Source: Aeromonadales bacterium (GTDB taxonomy: Bacteria > Pseudomonadota > Gammaproteobacteria > Enterobacterales > Aeromonadaceae). From it: a DNA stretch of 34,441 nucleotides. Of the stretch, positions 1 through 9,506 are shown piece by piece; the first letter of the stretch is position 1, and every line of letters begins with the position of its first letter. The stretch is taken from NCBI GenBank assembly GCA_012518835.1, contig JAAYRH010000129.1:1-34441 (forward strand), given 5' to 3'. Both the position numbers and the translations under genes were made by a program. Below the pieces are notes generated by a model, which saw only the letters and a program-made list of their open reading frames with translations, was not told the DNA's origin and ran no database searches.

Positions 1-3
1 AAA

Positions 4-36
4 AAAGCCCGCGTTAAGCGGGCTTTGGTTTTTTAT
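4..36. terminator. purL terminator (bidirectional hairpin)
   Basis: A perfect 9-bp stem (AAAGCCCGC with GCGGGCTTT) closes a 5-nt loop. It is flanked by A-runs on the left and T-runs on the right, so it can act on both strands. On the minus strand it lies just past the purL stop and ends in six T. Whatever gene lies left of the window may also use it. Confidence 0.85.
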
Positions 37-49
37 ATAAGCAAAGGGT

Positions 50-3000
50 TTAGCCTAAGTGCTTACGGGCATTGCGGAACATGCGCATCCAACCGCCGTC
101 TTCGCCCCAGCTGTCGGGGTGCCAAGAGTTAGCAACGGTGCGGAACACTCGCTCTGGGTGAGGCATCATTATGGTTACACGACCGTCGGTGCTGCTAAGA
201 CCGGTGATGCCATTGGCAGAGCCGTTAGGGTTAGCTGGGTAAGCTTGGGTTACTTGACCTAGATTATCCACAAAGCGCAGTGCTACGGTGCCGCTGGCCT
301 CAATGGCATTTAAGTCGGCATTCAAGGTTTGAATACGTCCTTCACCATGAGAGACCGCAATGGGCAAACGAGAGCCTGCCATGCCAGATAAGAACAGGCT
401 AGGCGACTCTTGAACCTCTACTAAGCTAAAGCGCGCTTCAAACTGCTCTGAGGTGTTACGAACAAAGTCAGGCCAATGCTCGGCACCGGGGATCAGATCC
501 CGTAGCTTAGATAACATCTGACAACCGTTACACACCCCAAGGGCAAAGCTGTCTTGGCGCTCAAAGAAGGCAGCAAACTGCGCACGTAGGGCATCATTGA
601 GCAAAATAGACTTCGCCCAACCGCCACCGGCGCCTAATACGTCACCGTAAGAGAAGCCACCACAAGCCACCATGCCAGCAAATTCGTCTAAGCGCAGGCG
701 ACCGCTTTGTAAGTCGCTCATGTGCACATCAATGGCCGAGAAGCCGGCACGGTCAAAGGCGGCGCCCATTTCAACATGGGAGTTCACGCCCTGCTCGCGC
801 AAGATGGCGATGCGCGGCGCTACACCTTTGGCAATATAAGGAGCGGCGATGTCTTCTTTAGGATCAAAACTTAACGAGACCGATAAGCCAGGATCGTCGG
901 CGTTTAGTTTAGCGTCAAACTCTTCTTGGGCAGTATCTGGGTTATCGCGTAGCGCTTGCATCTGATAGCTGGTTTCTGACCAGAGACGGCGTAGCTCTAC
1001 ACGAGACTCGCTGTAGATCTCCTCACCGTCGTAGCTAAAGCGCAACACATCGTCTTTATTTAGCTGACCAATCACATGGCTACAAGCCGCTAAACCATGC
1101 CCGGCAAGCGTCGTCAGTACGGCTTCTTTATCGCTACGGCGTACTTGGATAACGCCACCTAGCTCTTCGTTAAATAACACCGCCAGATGCTCGGCGCCTA
1201 ATAAGTCTAAAGAAATATTAAGCCCAGTATGACCGGCAAAAGCCATTTCTGCCAGCGTCACCAACAGGCCACCATCGCCTTTGTCGTGATAGGCCAAGAG
1301 CTTTTGCTCAGCCACTAAGGCTTGCATGGCATAGAAGTAGTTCTTCAACAAAGTGGCGCTGTCGAGATCCGCCGGCTCATTACCTAGCTGCCGATAGACT
1401 TGAGCCAGGGCTGAGGCACCTAAACGATTTTGACCTTGACCTAAATCGATATAAATAAGGTCGGTCTCACCTTGATCACTACGCAACCAAGGCGTCACGG
1501 TATCACGAATATCCTGCACTTTAGCAAAGGCGGTGATCACCAACGACATCGGCGAGGTAACGGACTTTTCTTCGCCGTCTTCTTGCCAGCTGGTTTTCAT
1601 CGACATGGAGTCTTTACCCACAGGAACCGTTAGCTCTAACTCAGGACACAGCTCTTCACCTACCGCTTTTACCGCTTCATATAAGCCAGCATCTTCACCG
1701 GGGTGGCCCGCCGCCGACATCCAGTTGGCAGATAACTTAATATTTTTTAAATCATTAATATGGGTACCGGCAATATTAGTCAGTGCTTCGGCAACCGCCA
1801 AGCGAGCCGAAGCCCCAAAGTCTAGCAGCGCCACTGGCGCTCGCTCTCCCATCGCCATGGCTTCACCGGCATAGCTGTCAAAAGAGGCGGCAGTCACCGC
1901 ACAGTCGGCTACCGGCACCTGCCAAGGACCCACAAATTGATCTCGCGCTACCAAACCGGTCACGCTGCGATCGCCTATAGTGATCAAAAAGCCTTTGTCA
2001 GCCACAGTAGGCAAGGTGAGTACTCGCTCTACAGCCTCAGATAAATTAATACTCGTTAAGTCCAGCGCTGGGCTCTGATGATCACTGCTTACCACATCGC
2101 GGTGCATTTTAGGGGCTTTGCCCAATAGCACATCTAGCGGCATATCAATGGGCTGATCCTCAAAGTGAGCATCGTGCAGACTTAAATGAGGCTCAGCAAT
2201 CGCTTCACCTACTACGGCAAATGGCGCACGCTCACGGCGACAAATCGCCTCAAACTCGGCTAAGCGCTCGGGTGCTACCGACAATACATAACGCTCTTGA
2301 GACTCGTTACACCAAATCTGTAACGGGCTCATGCTCGGCTCATCGTTAGGGATGTCTCGCAGCTCAAAACGTCCGCCACGATTCGCATCGTTCACCAACT
2401 CCGGCATAGCGTTGGATAAACCGCCCGCACCCACATCATGAATAAACTGGATCGGGCTGTTTTCGCCCATGGCCCAGCAGCGGTCGATGACTTCTTGACA
2501 GCGACGCTCCATTTCTGGGTTATCACGTTGTACCGAGGCAAAGTCGAGGGCCTCGCTAGACTCACCTGATGTCATGCTAGATGCTGCACCGCCGCCCAAG
2601 CCGATATTCATCGCCGGGCCACCGAGTACGATTAACTTAGCCCCTACGGTGATTTCGCCTTTTTGAACATGCTCACTACGGATATTACCCAGGCCACCGG
2701 CAATCATGATCGGCTTATGGTAGCCGCGTACTTCTTCGCCGTTAAAAGAAGAGACTTGCTCTTCAAAGGTACGAAAGTAGCCCACTAATGCGGGACGACC
2801 AAACTCATTATTTAAAGCCGCACCGCCCAGAGGACCTTCAATCATCACGTCTAAGGCACTAACAATTCGCTCTGGCTTACCAAAGTCTTGTTCCCAAGGA
2901 CGAACATAACCGGGGATTTTCAAGTTAGAAACACTAAAGCCCACTAAGCCTGCTTTTGGCTTAGAGCCGCGGCCGGTCGCACCTTCGTCTCGAATTTCCC

Positions 3001-3940
3001 CACCTGAGCCCGTAGCAGCACCCGCATACGGGGCAATGGCCGTAGGATGGTTATGGGTTTCGACTTTCATCAAGATATGAATATCTTCTTGATGATAGCG
3101 ATATTCTCCGGATTCAGCATGGGCAAAAAAGCGTCCAGCTTTAGAGCCAGTCATCACGGCGGCATTGTCTTTATAAGCGGACAATACCTGATCAGGCACC
3201 TGTTCAAAGGTGTTTTTAATCATTTTAAACAGCGACTTTGGCTGTTCTACACCGTCAATGGTCCAGTCGGCATTAAAAATCTTATGGCGGCAATGCTCGG
3301 AGTTTGCTTGAGCAAACATATAAAGTTCAATGTCGTTAGGGTTTCGGCCTAACTTCATAAAACCGTCATACAGATAGTCAATTTCATCTTCGGCCAACGC
3401 CAAACCCATAGTGCGGTTGGCATCAGCTAAGGCTTCGCGCCCCCCGTTCATAATATCAACGGCAGTGACGGGTGCAGGCTCTGCTTGGGTAAATAAGCAG
3501 CTGGCACTACTCAGCTCATTGAGCGTGACTTCGGTCATGCGATCGTGTAACAGCGCCTTGACCGCATTCAACTCATCATCACTGGGAGTGGTAGAAAAAG
3601 ATAAGTAATAACAAATACCGCGCTCAATGCGCTTAACTTGGTGCAAGCCACAGTTATGGGCAATATCTGTCGCCTTGGTAGACCAAGGGGATAAGGTACC
3701 AGGGCGAGGCGTCACAACGACTTGAATACTGTCGGGAGCCGGTGTAATACCTTGAGCGGGGCTGTCGAGTAATTGAATTAAAGTGTTGCGACTGTCTGCC
3801 TCGAGGTCGGCATTAAGGGCAACAAAATGAACGTACTCAGTATCAAGAGCGGTTAAAGGGAGCTGTTGCTGCTGAGCGCGGCGAACCAGCGCTTGGGTTC
3901 TAAAACCGGATAAGGCCGGTGAGCCTCTCAGTATTTCCAT
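50..3940 (-). CDS. purL: Phosphoribosylformylglycinamidine synthase (FGAM synthase)
   Basis: This enzyme converts FGAR, glutamine and ATP to FGAM in step 4 of purine synthesis in the cytoplasm. It is the large single-chain form, about 1296 aa (E. coli about 1295). The N-terminal PurS-like part is followed by two AIRS-like ATP-grasping halves, with the metal/ATP loop [14 protein letters not shown] visible. The C-terminal class I glutaminase domain shows GVCNGCQML with nucleophile Cys1137 and the partner motif PHPERV. The open frame extends five codons upstream to a TTG, but the family N-terminus [14 protein letters not shown] points to the ATG at 3940. The gene is monocistronic and divergent from mltF, the same neighbour as in E. 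coli. A good sigma70-like promoter lies upstream. No convincing PurR operator was seen. Confidence 0.98.
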   Translation of the reverse strand: MEILRGSPALSGFRTQALVRRAQQQQLPLTALDTEYVHFVALNADLEADSRNTLIQLLDSPAQGITPAPDSIQVVVTPRPGTLSPWSTKATDIAHNCGLHQVKRIERGICYYLSFSTTPSDDELNAVKALLHDRMTEVTLNELSSASCLFTQAEPAPVTAVDIMNGGREALADANRTMGLALAEDEIDYLYDGFMKLGRNPNDIELYMFAQANSEHCRHKIFNADWTIDGVEQPKSLFKMIKNTFEQVPDQVLSAYKDNAAVMTGSKAGRFFAHAESGEYRYHQEDIHILMKVETHNHPTAIAPYAGAATGSGGEIRDEGATGRGSKPKAGLVGFSVSNLKIPGYVRPWEQDFGKPERIVSALDVMIEGPLGGAALNNEFGRPALVGYFRTFEEQVSSFNGEEVRGYHKPIMIAGGLGNIRSEHVQKGEITVGAKLIVLGGPAMNIGLGGGAASSMTSGESSEALDFASVQRDNPEMERRCQEVIDRCWAMGENSPIQFIHDVGAGGLSNAMPELVNDANRGGRFELRDIPNDEPSMSPLQIWCNESQERYVLSVAPERLAEFEAICRRERAPFAVVGEAIAEPHLSLHDAHFEDQPIDMPLDVLLGKAPKMHRDVVSSDHQSPALDLTSINLSEAVERVLTLPTVADKGFLITIGDRSVTGLVARDQFVGPWQVPVADCAVTAASFDSYAGEAMAMGERAPVALLDFGASARLAVAEALTNIAGTHINDLKNIKLSANWMSAAGHPGEDAGLYEAVKAVGEELCPELELTVPVGKDSMSMKTSWQEDGEEKSVTSPMSLVITAFAKVQDIRDTVTPWLRSDQGETDLIYIDLGQGQNRLGASALAQVYRQLGNEPADLDSATLLKNYFYAMQALVAEQKLLAYHDKGDGGLLVTLAEMAFAGHTGLNISLDLLGAEHLAVLFNEELGGVIQVRRSDKEAVLTTLAGHGLAACSHVIGQLNKDDVLRFSYDGEEIYSESRVELRRLWSETSYQMQALRDNPDTAQEEFDAKLNADDPGLSVSLSFDPKEDIAAPYIAKGVAPRIAILREQGVNSHVEMGAAFDRAGFSAIDVHMSDLQSGRLRLDEFAGMVACGGFSYGDVLGAGGGWAKSILLNDALRAQFAAFFERQDSFALGVCNGCQMLSKLRDLIPGAEHWPDFVRNTSEQFEARFSLVEVQESPSLFLSGMAGSRLPIAVSHGEGRIQTLNADLNAIEASGTVALRFVDNLGQVTQAYPANPNGSANGITGLSSTDGRVTIMMPHPERVFRTVANSWHPDSWGEDGGWMRMFRNARKHLG

Positions 3941-3990
3941 GATGGCGATTCTCAAAGCGTAAGTGAATGGGGGGTTGAGAAGGTGGCGGT

Positions 3991-4019
3991 ATTATAGGTT
4001 TCCCCCTGTGCCCTGTCGA
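3991..4019 (-). promoter_or_regulatory. purL promoter (sigma70-like)
   Basis: On the minus strand a TCGACA -35 (5/6 to consensus) is followed after exactly 17 nt by a perfect TATAAT -10. Transcription would begin near 3984 and give a leader of about 45 nt before the purL ATG. No PurR-type palindrome was recognised next to it. Confidence 0.6.
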
Positions 4020-4144
4020 TGCTCATTTCGCTGCATCTTGGCGAATAGACCTAGAACTCGCTCTTTAACGACTATAATAGCAACCGAATATCGACATTTT
4101 TATGGTTTACTCTGGAGGCCGCTGTTTAGTTAACTCAGTTTTAC

Positions 4145-4173
4145 CTGACGAGCTCGTGCTCATCTGTTATAAA
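4145..4173 (+). promoter_or_regulatory. mltF promoter (candidate)
   Basis: CTGACG (4/6) and TATAAA (5/6) are separated by 17 nt, placing the start near 4180, about 24 nt before the mltF TTG. A separate perfect TATAAT lies at 4073-4078 but has no good -35 partner. Confidence 0.4.
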
Positions 4174-4203
4174 CTCCTGCGAAACTAGAAAGAGGAGTGA
4201 GTA

Positions 4204-5649
4204 TTGCGCTTACTAATACTATATAAAAGCCTGCTGTTGTGGGGGGTGCTGCTGCTGGTGGGGTGCAATGATAAAACGCCCTTACCCAGCCAAGTAGAAC
4301 ACATTATCGAGCGTGGCACTCTTAGGGTGGGAACACTTTATCACCCTCTGCATTATTATTTAGAGCATGAGCAACCGGCCGGATTAGAGTATGAGCTCGC
4401 GCAGCAATTTGCTGGATCTTTAGGGCTCGAGCTGGAGATGGTCCCTGTATACAACCTTGATGCACTGTTTACACTGTTAGACAACGGGGAAGTAGACTTA
4501 TTAGCCGCCGGCCTAACCCATACCCCGCAGCGCCGGCAAGCTTATCGCTTTGGCCCCAGCTATTATAAAGTGACCAATATGTTGGTCTATCGCAATGGCC
4601 AACCTCAGCCAAAAGATGTCAGTCAATTAACCGGCACTTTACAAGTGGTAGCCGGCTCCAGCCAAGCTGAGCAAGTACAAGCGCTGCAATCCCAACTGCC
4701 AGAGCTAGTCTGGGAAGCGCCGCGAGACACCGATGCCGAAGAATTGCTGCGACTTGTAGCAGAAGAGCAAGCCGACTATACGCTGGTGCCCGATGTATTA
4801 CTGGCTCGCACCCAACGTTTTTATCCAGATATCAAAGCGGCATTTAAGCTAGGAGATCGCCAGCCCGTGGCCTGGGCTTTCAAACACAGTGAAGACGACA
4901 GTTTATTGGCTGCGCTATTAGATTTTTTTGCCCAGCAACATGACAGTGATAATTTAGCTCGCTTGCACGAAAAGTATTTTGGCCATATTCAGCACTTTGA
5001 TTATGTAGACACTCATATTTTTTTACGCCGTGTTCGCGATATATTGCCTCGCTATCAGCCACTCTTTGAACGCTATGCTGCTGAGCTAGACTGGCGGCTA
5101 TTGGCGGCCATTAGCTATCAAGAATCTCACTGGGATCCGCTAGCCGAGTCTTATACCGGCGTGCGCGGCATGATGATGCTGACCGAAGACACCGCACAAC
5201 AAGTAGGCATTAAAAATCGACTCGATGCCGAGCAAAGTATTAAAGGCGGCGCTAAATACTTAACTTCTCTTATAAGTCGGCTACCCGAGTCTATCCCAGA
5301 GTCAGAGCGGATTTGGTTTGCTCTAGCCGCTTATAATCTCGGCTTAGGCCATGTATTAGATGTACGCCGTTTAACAAAATCGCGTCAACAAAACCCCGAC
5401 TCTTGGGCTGATGTAAAAGAAAACTTACCCTTATTACATCAACCTCGCTGGTATAAGCAGACTCGCCACGGCTATGCCCGTGGTCGGGAAGCGCTGCAAT
5501 TTGTGAATAATATTCGCCAGTACTATCACAGCCTACAATGGCAAACCAATAGCTTGCCGGAGCAAGAGCTAGTGGAAGCACAGGCGGCGCTTAAGCCGCA
5601 CTTATCCAGTAGCACACTGGATCAAGCAGCGCCGACCCAAGTAGAATAA
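4204..5649 (+). CDS. mltF: Membrane-bound lytic murein transglycosylase F
   Basis: This is a periplasmic cell-wall enzyme that cleaves the MurNAc-GlcNAc bond with formation of the 1,6-anhydro product. The N-terminus is a signal sequence with a lipobox-like LVGC (Cys21), so the protein may be lipid-anchored. Residues about 35-265 form a solute-binding-protein family 3 domain. Residues about 290-430 are the SLT lysozyme-like domain, with catalytic Glu307 in AISYQESHWDP followed by the GVRGMMMLT and AAYNLGLGH motifs. The length (481 aa) is normal for the family. The start is TTG, chosen because AGAGGAG lies 7-13 nt upstream and the signal peptide begins there. The gene is divergent from purL, as in E. 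coli. A tiny basic ORF follows within 30 nt. Confidence 0.95.
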   Translation: MRLLILYKSLLLWGVLLLVGCNDKTPLPSQVEHIIERGTLRVGTLYHPLHYYLEHEQPAGLEYELAQQFAGSLGLELEMVPVYNLDALFTLLDNGEVDLLAAGLTHTPQRRQAYRFGPSYYKVTNMLVYRNGQPQPKDVSQLTGTLQVVAGSSQAEQVQALQSQLPELVWEAPRDTDAEELLRLVAEEQADYTLVPDVLLARTQRFYPDIKAAFKLGDRQPVAWAFKHSEDDSLLAALLDFFAQQHDSDNLARLHEKYFGHIQHFDYVDTHIFLRRVRDILPRYQPLFERYAAELDWRLLAAISYQESHWDPLAESYTGVRGMMMLTEDTAQQVGIKNRLDAEQSIKGGAKYLTSLISRLPESIPESERIWFALAAYNLGLGHVLDVRRLTKSRQQNPDSWADVKENLPLLHQPRWYKQTRHGYARGREALQFVNNIRQYYHSLQWQTNSLPEQELVEAQAALKPHLSSSTLDQAAPTQVE

Positions 5650-5677
5650 AGAGGTAATTTAATTAACGGACATTACC

Positions 5678-5839
5678 ATGCTAAGAAAAAGACGCACTTT
5701 ACTAAAACAAAAAAATCGCTTGTTGTGGTCACCACGGCGAAAAATAATGCTAAAAAAAGTACGATTTAATATTTTGCGCCGCAATAACGCCTACTACTTA
5801 GCGCGCTCTATCAGTCTTGCTGAACCACCAAGCTCTTAA
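5678..5839 (+). CDS. Small, very basic hypothetical protein (53 aa)
   Basis: This complete ATG-to-TAA frame of 54 codons starts 28 nt after the mltF stop on the same strand, so it may be cotranscribed. The product has 16 Arg/Lys and only one acidic residue, beginning MLRKRRTLLKQKNRLLW, with a neutral C-terminal tail ending EPPSS. There is no signal peptide or membrane segment. Such composition fits a nucleic-acid- or ribosome-associated peptide, but I recognise no family and give no function. The Shine-Dalgarno is poor: GGA sits about 7 nt upstream and the better GAGGT is 22 nt away. It may also be a chance frame in an AT-rich stretch. Confidence 0.45.
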   Translation: MLRKRRTLLKQKNRLLWSPRRKIMLKKVRFNILRRNNAYYLARSISLAEPPSS

Positions 5840-5946
5840 AGTGTGGCGCGGCGCAGGCCGAGGACTGGGGATGATACAGGCAATTTTGTGAGATGAGGAA
5901 AGAGCTTAGAGCCTAGCACTGTCTGAAGCTCTTACCATTAATATGG

Positions 5947-6045
5947 CTTTTTCTGTGGATTCCGTGGCAAAAAACACCGCCGTACGTAAGGCGTGAAGCG
6001 TATAACGTACAGCTTTGATTTTCCGGGTTACTCCGTGGCAAAAAG
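5947..6045. repeat. Composite intergenic repeat, copy 1
   Basis: The element has two flanking boxes of the form TCCGTGGCAAAAA (5961-5973 and 6032-6044). Between them lies a core starting AAAACACCGCCGTACG that contains GTACGT (5982-5987) and its inverted match ACGTAC (6005-6010). A related arrangement occurs between rlmN and ndk. A third, diverged box, ATTCCGTGGCAACAAAG, follows at 6095-6111, so the boxes start 71 and 65 nt apart. No coding frame was found here. The rest of the 5840-6157 gap, between the small basic ORF and the stress protein gene, shows nothing else I can name. Confidence 0.5.
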
Positions 6046-6157
6046 CGCTTGGTTTTGTTCTTCATTCAACATTAAAAATTAAGCATTAATATAGATTCCG
6101 TGGCAACAAAGGGTTTAGTTTTAGCTTGCCGCTGAGTGCTCGGCGCTGCGTTGAATA

Positions 6158-6598
6158 CTAACGCACCACTATCACGCCACATTTAGCGCTGTTAGTAATT
6201 TTGTGGGATACGCTACCCATCATCAACCCAGTAAGATTACCTAAGCCGCGACTACCAATGACGATAGTATCGACTTTAAGTAATTCGGCTTGGCTAAGAA
6301 TAGTACGTGCTGGGTCGCCTTTAACAAGATGGGTTTGCACTTGCATGACACCGTAGTCTCGTGCTTCTGATTCTGCACGCTTAATCAACTTCTGAGCTGC
6401 TACATCTAACTCTTCGGTGTTTTCATGGATAGGTACCGCGCCTATCCCCCACACTAACGTAGTGGGATAATGCAGTGCTTCTGGCACATGCAACAGATGC
6501 AGTTGAGCATCGTCTTCGCGCGCTAAACGACATGCTAAGTCGAGTGCTTTCTTCCCTTCTTCTGAACCATCTATGGCCACTAATAATGAGTTATACAT
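6158..6598 (-). CDS. Universal stress protein (UspA family)
   Basis: This is a 146-aa single-domain cytoplasmic protein of the Usp fold. It begins MYNSLLVAIDGSEEGKKAL, typical of the family, with the conserved Asp of the first strand. The nucleotide-binding motif G-x2-G-x9-G-S is intact near the C-terminus (GSRGLGNLTGLMMGS), and the chain ends on the family strand GVIVVR. This places it with the ATP-binding Usp members (UspF/UspG-like) rather than the non-binding UspA. A strong AAGGAG lies 8 nt upstream of the ATG. The gene stands alone between der and the repeat-rich gap. Its physiological stimulus cannot be read from the sequence. Confidence 0.9.
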   Translation of the reverse strand: MYNSLLVAIDGSEEGKKALDLACRLAREDDAQLHLLHVPEALHYPTTLVWGIGAVPIHENTEELDVAAQKLIKRAESEARDYGVMQVQTHLVKGDPARTILSQAELLKVDTIVIGSRGLGNLTGLMMGSVSHKITNSAKCGVIVVR

Positions 6599-6701
6599 CT
6601 ATAGTCTCCTTAGCAAATAAGTGAGTGGGATCAAGTTACTAAGCTCACCTTACTGTTCATTACACTAGCACTATTCGCCAATAAGGGGGAGTGGTGCTTA
6701 C

Positions 6702-6726
6702 AAAAACGCCGGCTAAGCCGGCGTTT
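6702..6726 (-). terminator. der terminator
   Basis: A perfect 10-bp stem, AAACGCCGGC with GCCGGCGTTT, closes a TAA loop. It starts 3 nt past the der stop. On the minus strand the stem runs into five T. It ends the pilF-to-der gene series. Confidence 0.85.
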
Positions 6727-6728
6727 AA

Positions 6729-8261
6729 TTATTTACTTTTTCGCGTATGACGCATTAAGCGCTTTCTTTTTTTCAGCTGCGCTTCAGTCAATTTGTTGAC
6801 CATGCCCTCGTAGGGGTTTTTACCTTCGCTAAACTCCACTCGAATGGGCGTACCCATAATTTGTAGTGAACGACGAAAGTAATTGATCAAGTACTTTTTA
6901 TAAGACTCAGGTAACGACTTTACTTGGTTACCGTGCACAATAATACGCGGCGGATTGTAACCACCGGCGTGAGCATATTTAAGCCGCACTCGGCGCCCGC
7001 GCACGAGGGGGGGCTGGTGATCATCTTGAGCCATAGTCATGATCTTGGTCAGCATAGAAGTGTTAACCCGTTTAGTAGCAGATTCATATGCTTCTTTAAC
7101 GGAGTCAAAAAGGTTGCCTACCCCACTGCCGTGTAACGCCGAGATAAAGTGCAAACGCGCAAAGTCGATAAAACCTAAGCGACGGTCTAGCTCGCGCTTA
7201 ATGTCGTCACGCACTTGTTCATTTAGGCCATCCCACTTATTAACGGCTAACACAATACTGCGCCCTGCATTAAGCACAAAGCCCAGTATGCTTAAGTCTT
7301 GATCAGAAATGCCTTCGCGTGCATCTAGCACCAGTAATACGACGTTAGCATCTTCAATGGCTTTTAACGTCTGGATCACCGAGAACTTTTCAACGGTTTC
7401 ATGAACTCGCCCACGACGACGAACCCCTGCAGTATCAATTAAGATATATTCTTGTCCGTCACGCTCCATAGGAATATAAACCGAGTCGCGGGTCGTGCCG
7501 GGCTGGTCATACACTACCACTCGCTCTTCCCCAAGAATGCGATTGGTCAACGTCGATTTACCTACGTTGGGACGACCAACAATGGCAAGTTTAATGGGTA
7601 AGTCTTCAAACTGCTGAGCCTCTTGGGCATCAAGCTGGTCCATGACCTCTAAAACTTGTTCTACATCCTCGTTATCAAAGTCGATACCGTCTAGCGAAAA
7701 CTCATCTAAAGCATCCTGCTCTTGTTCTAATGCCGCTGCCTCTAGCGCTGCTTGCTCGGCAACTAACTCGGCTAACTGAGGAGCAAGAGCGGTTTCAATT
7801 AGGCTTAATACACCGCGACCTTGGGTGGCGGCAATAGGATAGAGCTCGCCTAACCCTAGGCGATAGAAGTCGCCTACAGCGGTGTCGATATCAATGCCGT
7901 CCACTTTGTTAACCACTAATAAGGTTTTTTTATGACTACGGCGCAAGTGCTCGGCCAGCGCTTCATCGGCGGCGCTTAAGCCAGCACGACCATCCACCAT
8001 AAAGAGCACCACATCGGCTTCTTCAATGGCAGCTAATGACTGCTCGGCCATTTTTAGCTCTATACCCTGCTCGGTACCGTCAATTCCCCCGGTATCTACG
8101 ACAATAAACTCTAACTCGCCAATATGAGCTTGGCCATATTGGCGGTCACGGGTTAAGCCGGGAAAGTTGGCCACCAGTGCATCTCTAGTGCGTGTTAAGC
8201 GGTTAAATAAGGTGGACTTGCCCACATTAGGGCGGCCCACTAGTGCCACTACTGGCATCAT
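6729..8261 (-). CDS. der: Ribosome-assembly GTPase Der (EngA)
   Basis: This essential GTPase takes part in maturation of the 50S subunit. Two tandem G domains are visible, each with a P-loop GRPNVGKST (first at about residues 9-17, second from Gly229). The first carries DTGG and NKVD; the second carries DTAGV and NKWD. A KH-like C-terminal domain ends in a basic tail. An acidic linker (about residues 175-222) separates the G domains and accounts for the slightly long total of 510 aa (E. coli 490). The frame extends to a TTG at 8282, but GGAG 8 nt before ATG-ATG at 8261/8258 decides the start. It lies directly downstream of bamB, as in E. coli, behind a terminator-like hairpin. Confidence 0.97.
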   Translation of the reverse strand: MMPVVALVGRPNVGKSTLFNRLTRTRDALVANFPGLTRDRQYGQAHIGELEFIVVDTGGIDGTEQGIELKMAEQSLAAIEEADVVLFMVDGRAGLSAADEALAEHLRRSHKKTLLVVNKVDGIDIDTAVGDFYRLGLGELYPIAATQGRGVLSLIETALAPQLAELVAEQAALEAAALEQEQDALDEFSLDGIDFDNEDVEQVLEVMDQLDAQEAQQFEDLPIKLAIVGRPNVGKSTLTNRILGEERVVVYDQPGTTRDSVYIPMERDGQEYILIDTAGVRRRGRVHETVEKFSVIQTLKAIEDANVVLLVLDAREGISDQDLSILGFVLNAGRSIVLAVNKWDGLNEQVRDDIKRELDRRLGFIDFARLHFISALHGSGVGNLFDSVKEAYESATKRVNTSMLTKIMTMAQDDHQPPLVRGRRVRLKYAHAGGYNPPRIIVHGNQVKSLPESYKKYLINYFRRSLQIMGTPIRVEFSEGKNPYEGMVNKLTEAQLKKRKRLMRHTRKSK

Positions 8262-8268
8262 AACTGTG

Positions 8269-8312
8269 TCTCCAAAAAACAATAACGGCTCCTGATCAGC
8301 GATCAGGAGCCG
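8269..8312 (-). terminator. bamB-der intercistronic terminator/attenuator
   Basis: This is a perfect 12-bp stem (8286-8297 with 8301-8312; CGGCTCCTGATC) with an AGC loop. On the minus strand it is followed by TTATTGTTTTTT. It has the form of an intrinsic terminator. The T-tract leads straight into the GGAG Shine-Dalgarno of der, so der would need read-through or a promoter of its own. Confidence 0.8.
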
Positions 8313-8333
8313 AATTTAGTACCGCTGCCACCA

Positions 8334-9506
8334 TTAGGGCTGGTCTATGGCCACCAGATCACCGCTGCGACCTTGTATATATAAGGTATTACCCGCCACA
8401 ATAGGCGCCACATATAAGCCTTTGCTATCGATGCGTTGCAACGATTTTAGCTCTCCATTGTAGCGGTCAAACCAATACAGGTAGCCTTCACCATCGCCGG
8501 CCACCACATAGTTATCAAACACCACAGGGGCGGTGAGCTGGCGATTCTCTAACTCGGTATTCGACCAAACTTCTCTGCCACTGCGGGCCTCGACGGCAAA
8601 TAAATGACTACGGCTATCACTGATATACAGCTGTTCACCATCGGTGGCGAGATCTTGTGAGCCTTGATAACGGCGTTTCCACAACTCTTGTCCCGAGATA
8701 AGCTGTTGGGCGGTAAGCTGGCCATTATAAGCGATGGTGAACAAGATATCGCCTAAAATAACCGGTTTGGCTGCCACATCCACCATACGCTCCAGTTCAG
8801 TCGCACCGCGAGGGTTAGCAATTCGACTGTCTCGCACCGGCTGACCGGTCTCTAATAAGGCAAACCCTAATCGACCGTCAGCACGACCATATAAAACGGC
8901 GCCACCCACACTGATCGGCGTAGCCATCCCGCGTAAAGTGAGGCTAGGCTGCTCATTTCGCAACTGCCACACTTGCTCGCCATCACGGGCATCTAACGCC
9001 ACTAGATTACCGGCACTGGTGTGAACTACCACTTTGCCTTCATCTACCACCGGGGCGGCTAATACTTCGCCAGGTACGGATTTTGTCCATAGTACCTCAC
9101 CGTCTTCTTGGGAGACGGCATAGACCAGTGCATTTTCGGAACCAAAATACAGGTTGCCATACGCCGCGGTTAAACCACCGGAAATACGCGGGCTGCGCTG
9201 CTTTTTATTCACATCTAGCTTGTCGAGACGGACTTTCCAATGCTGCTTACCACTATCTTTGTCATAGGCGATTAATACCCCATCTCGAGACGCGGCAAAA
9301 ATGCGATCTCCTTCCACAACCGGGCTCAGTTGAGAATAAAAATCACCTACTCCGCCGCCGACTGATTTAGACCAGCGAGCTTTAGTATTTAAGGTATTTT
9401 TAATGTCTGGAAGTGGATTAGCGGGACTGATGTCTGGCTCACTTGAGCAAGCACTCAGCCCTAGGGCGGCGATTAAAGGTAACACAAGTGATAATTGACT
9501 GCGCAT
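8334..9506 (-). CDS. bamB: Outer-membrane assembly lipoprotein BamB
   Basis: BamB is the eight-bladed beta-propeller accessory subunit of the BAM complex, which inserts outer-membrane proteins. The N-terminus MRSQLSLVLPLIAALGLSAC is a lipoprotein signal with lipobox LSAC and acylated Cys20. The next residues (SSEPD) give no inner-membrane retention Asp at +2, consistent with the outer membrane. The body has repeated PQQ-like blades, for example LIAYDKDSGKQHWK, LVALDARDGEQVW and LFAVEARSGREVW. The length is 390 aa (E. coli 392). Its ATG shares one base with the stop of yfgM (TAATG), indicating translational coupling. The gene was formerly called yfgL. Confidence 0.97.
   Translation of the reverse strand: MRSQLSLVLPLIAALGLSACSSEPDISPANPLPDIKNTLNTKARWSKSVGGGVGDFYSQLSPVVEGDRIFAASRDGVLIAYDKDSGKQHWKVRLDKLDVNKKQRSPRISGGLTAAYGNLYFGSENALVYAVSQEDGEVLWTKSVPGEVLAAPVVDEGKVVVHTSAGNLVALDARDGEQVWQLRNEQPSLTLRGMATPISVGGAVLYGRADGRLGFALLETGQPVRDSRIANPRGATELERMVDVAAKPVILGDILFTIAYNGQLTAQQLISGQELWKRRYQGSQDLATDGEQLYISDSRSHLFAVEARSGREVWSNTELENRQLTAPVVFDNYVVAGDGEGYLYWFDRYNGELKSLQRIDSKGLYVAPIVAGNTLYIQGRSGDLVAIDQP

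Noticed and set aside
1533..1874. Plus-strand open frame of 113 codons inside purL
   Set aside because: It lies wholly antisense to an intact, well-recognised purL and its translation resembles no protein. It is a shadow of the gene's codon pattern.
3956..4203. PurR operator upstream of purL
   Set aside because: I looked for an ACGCAAACGTTTGCGT-like palindrome and found no convincing match on either strand.
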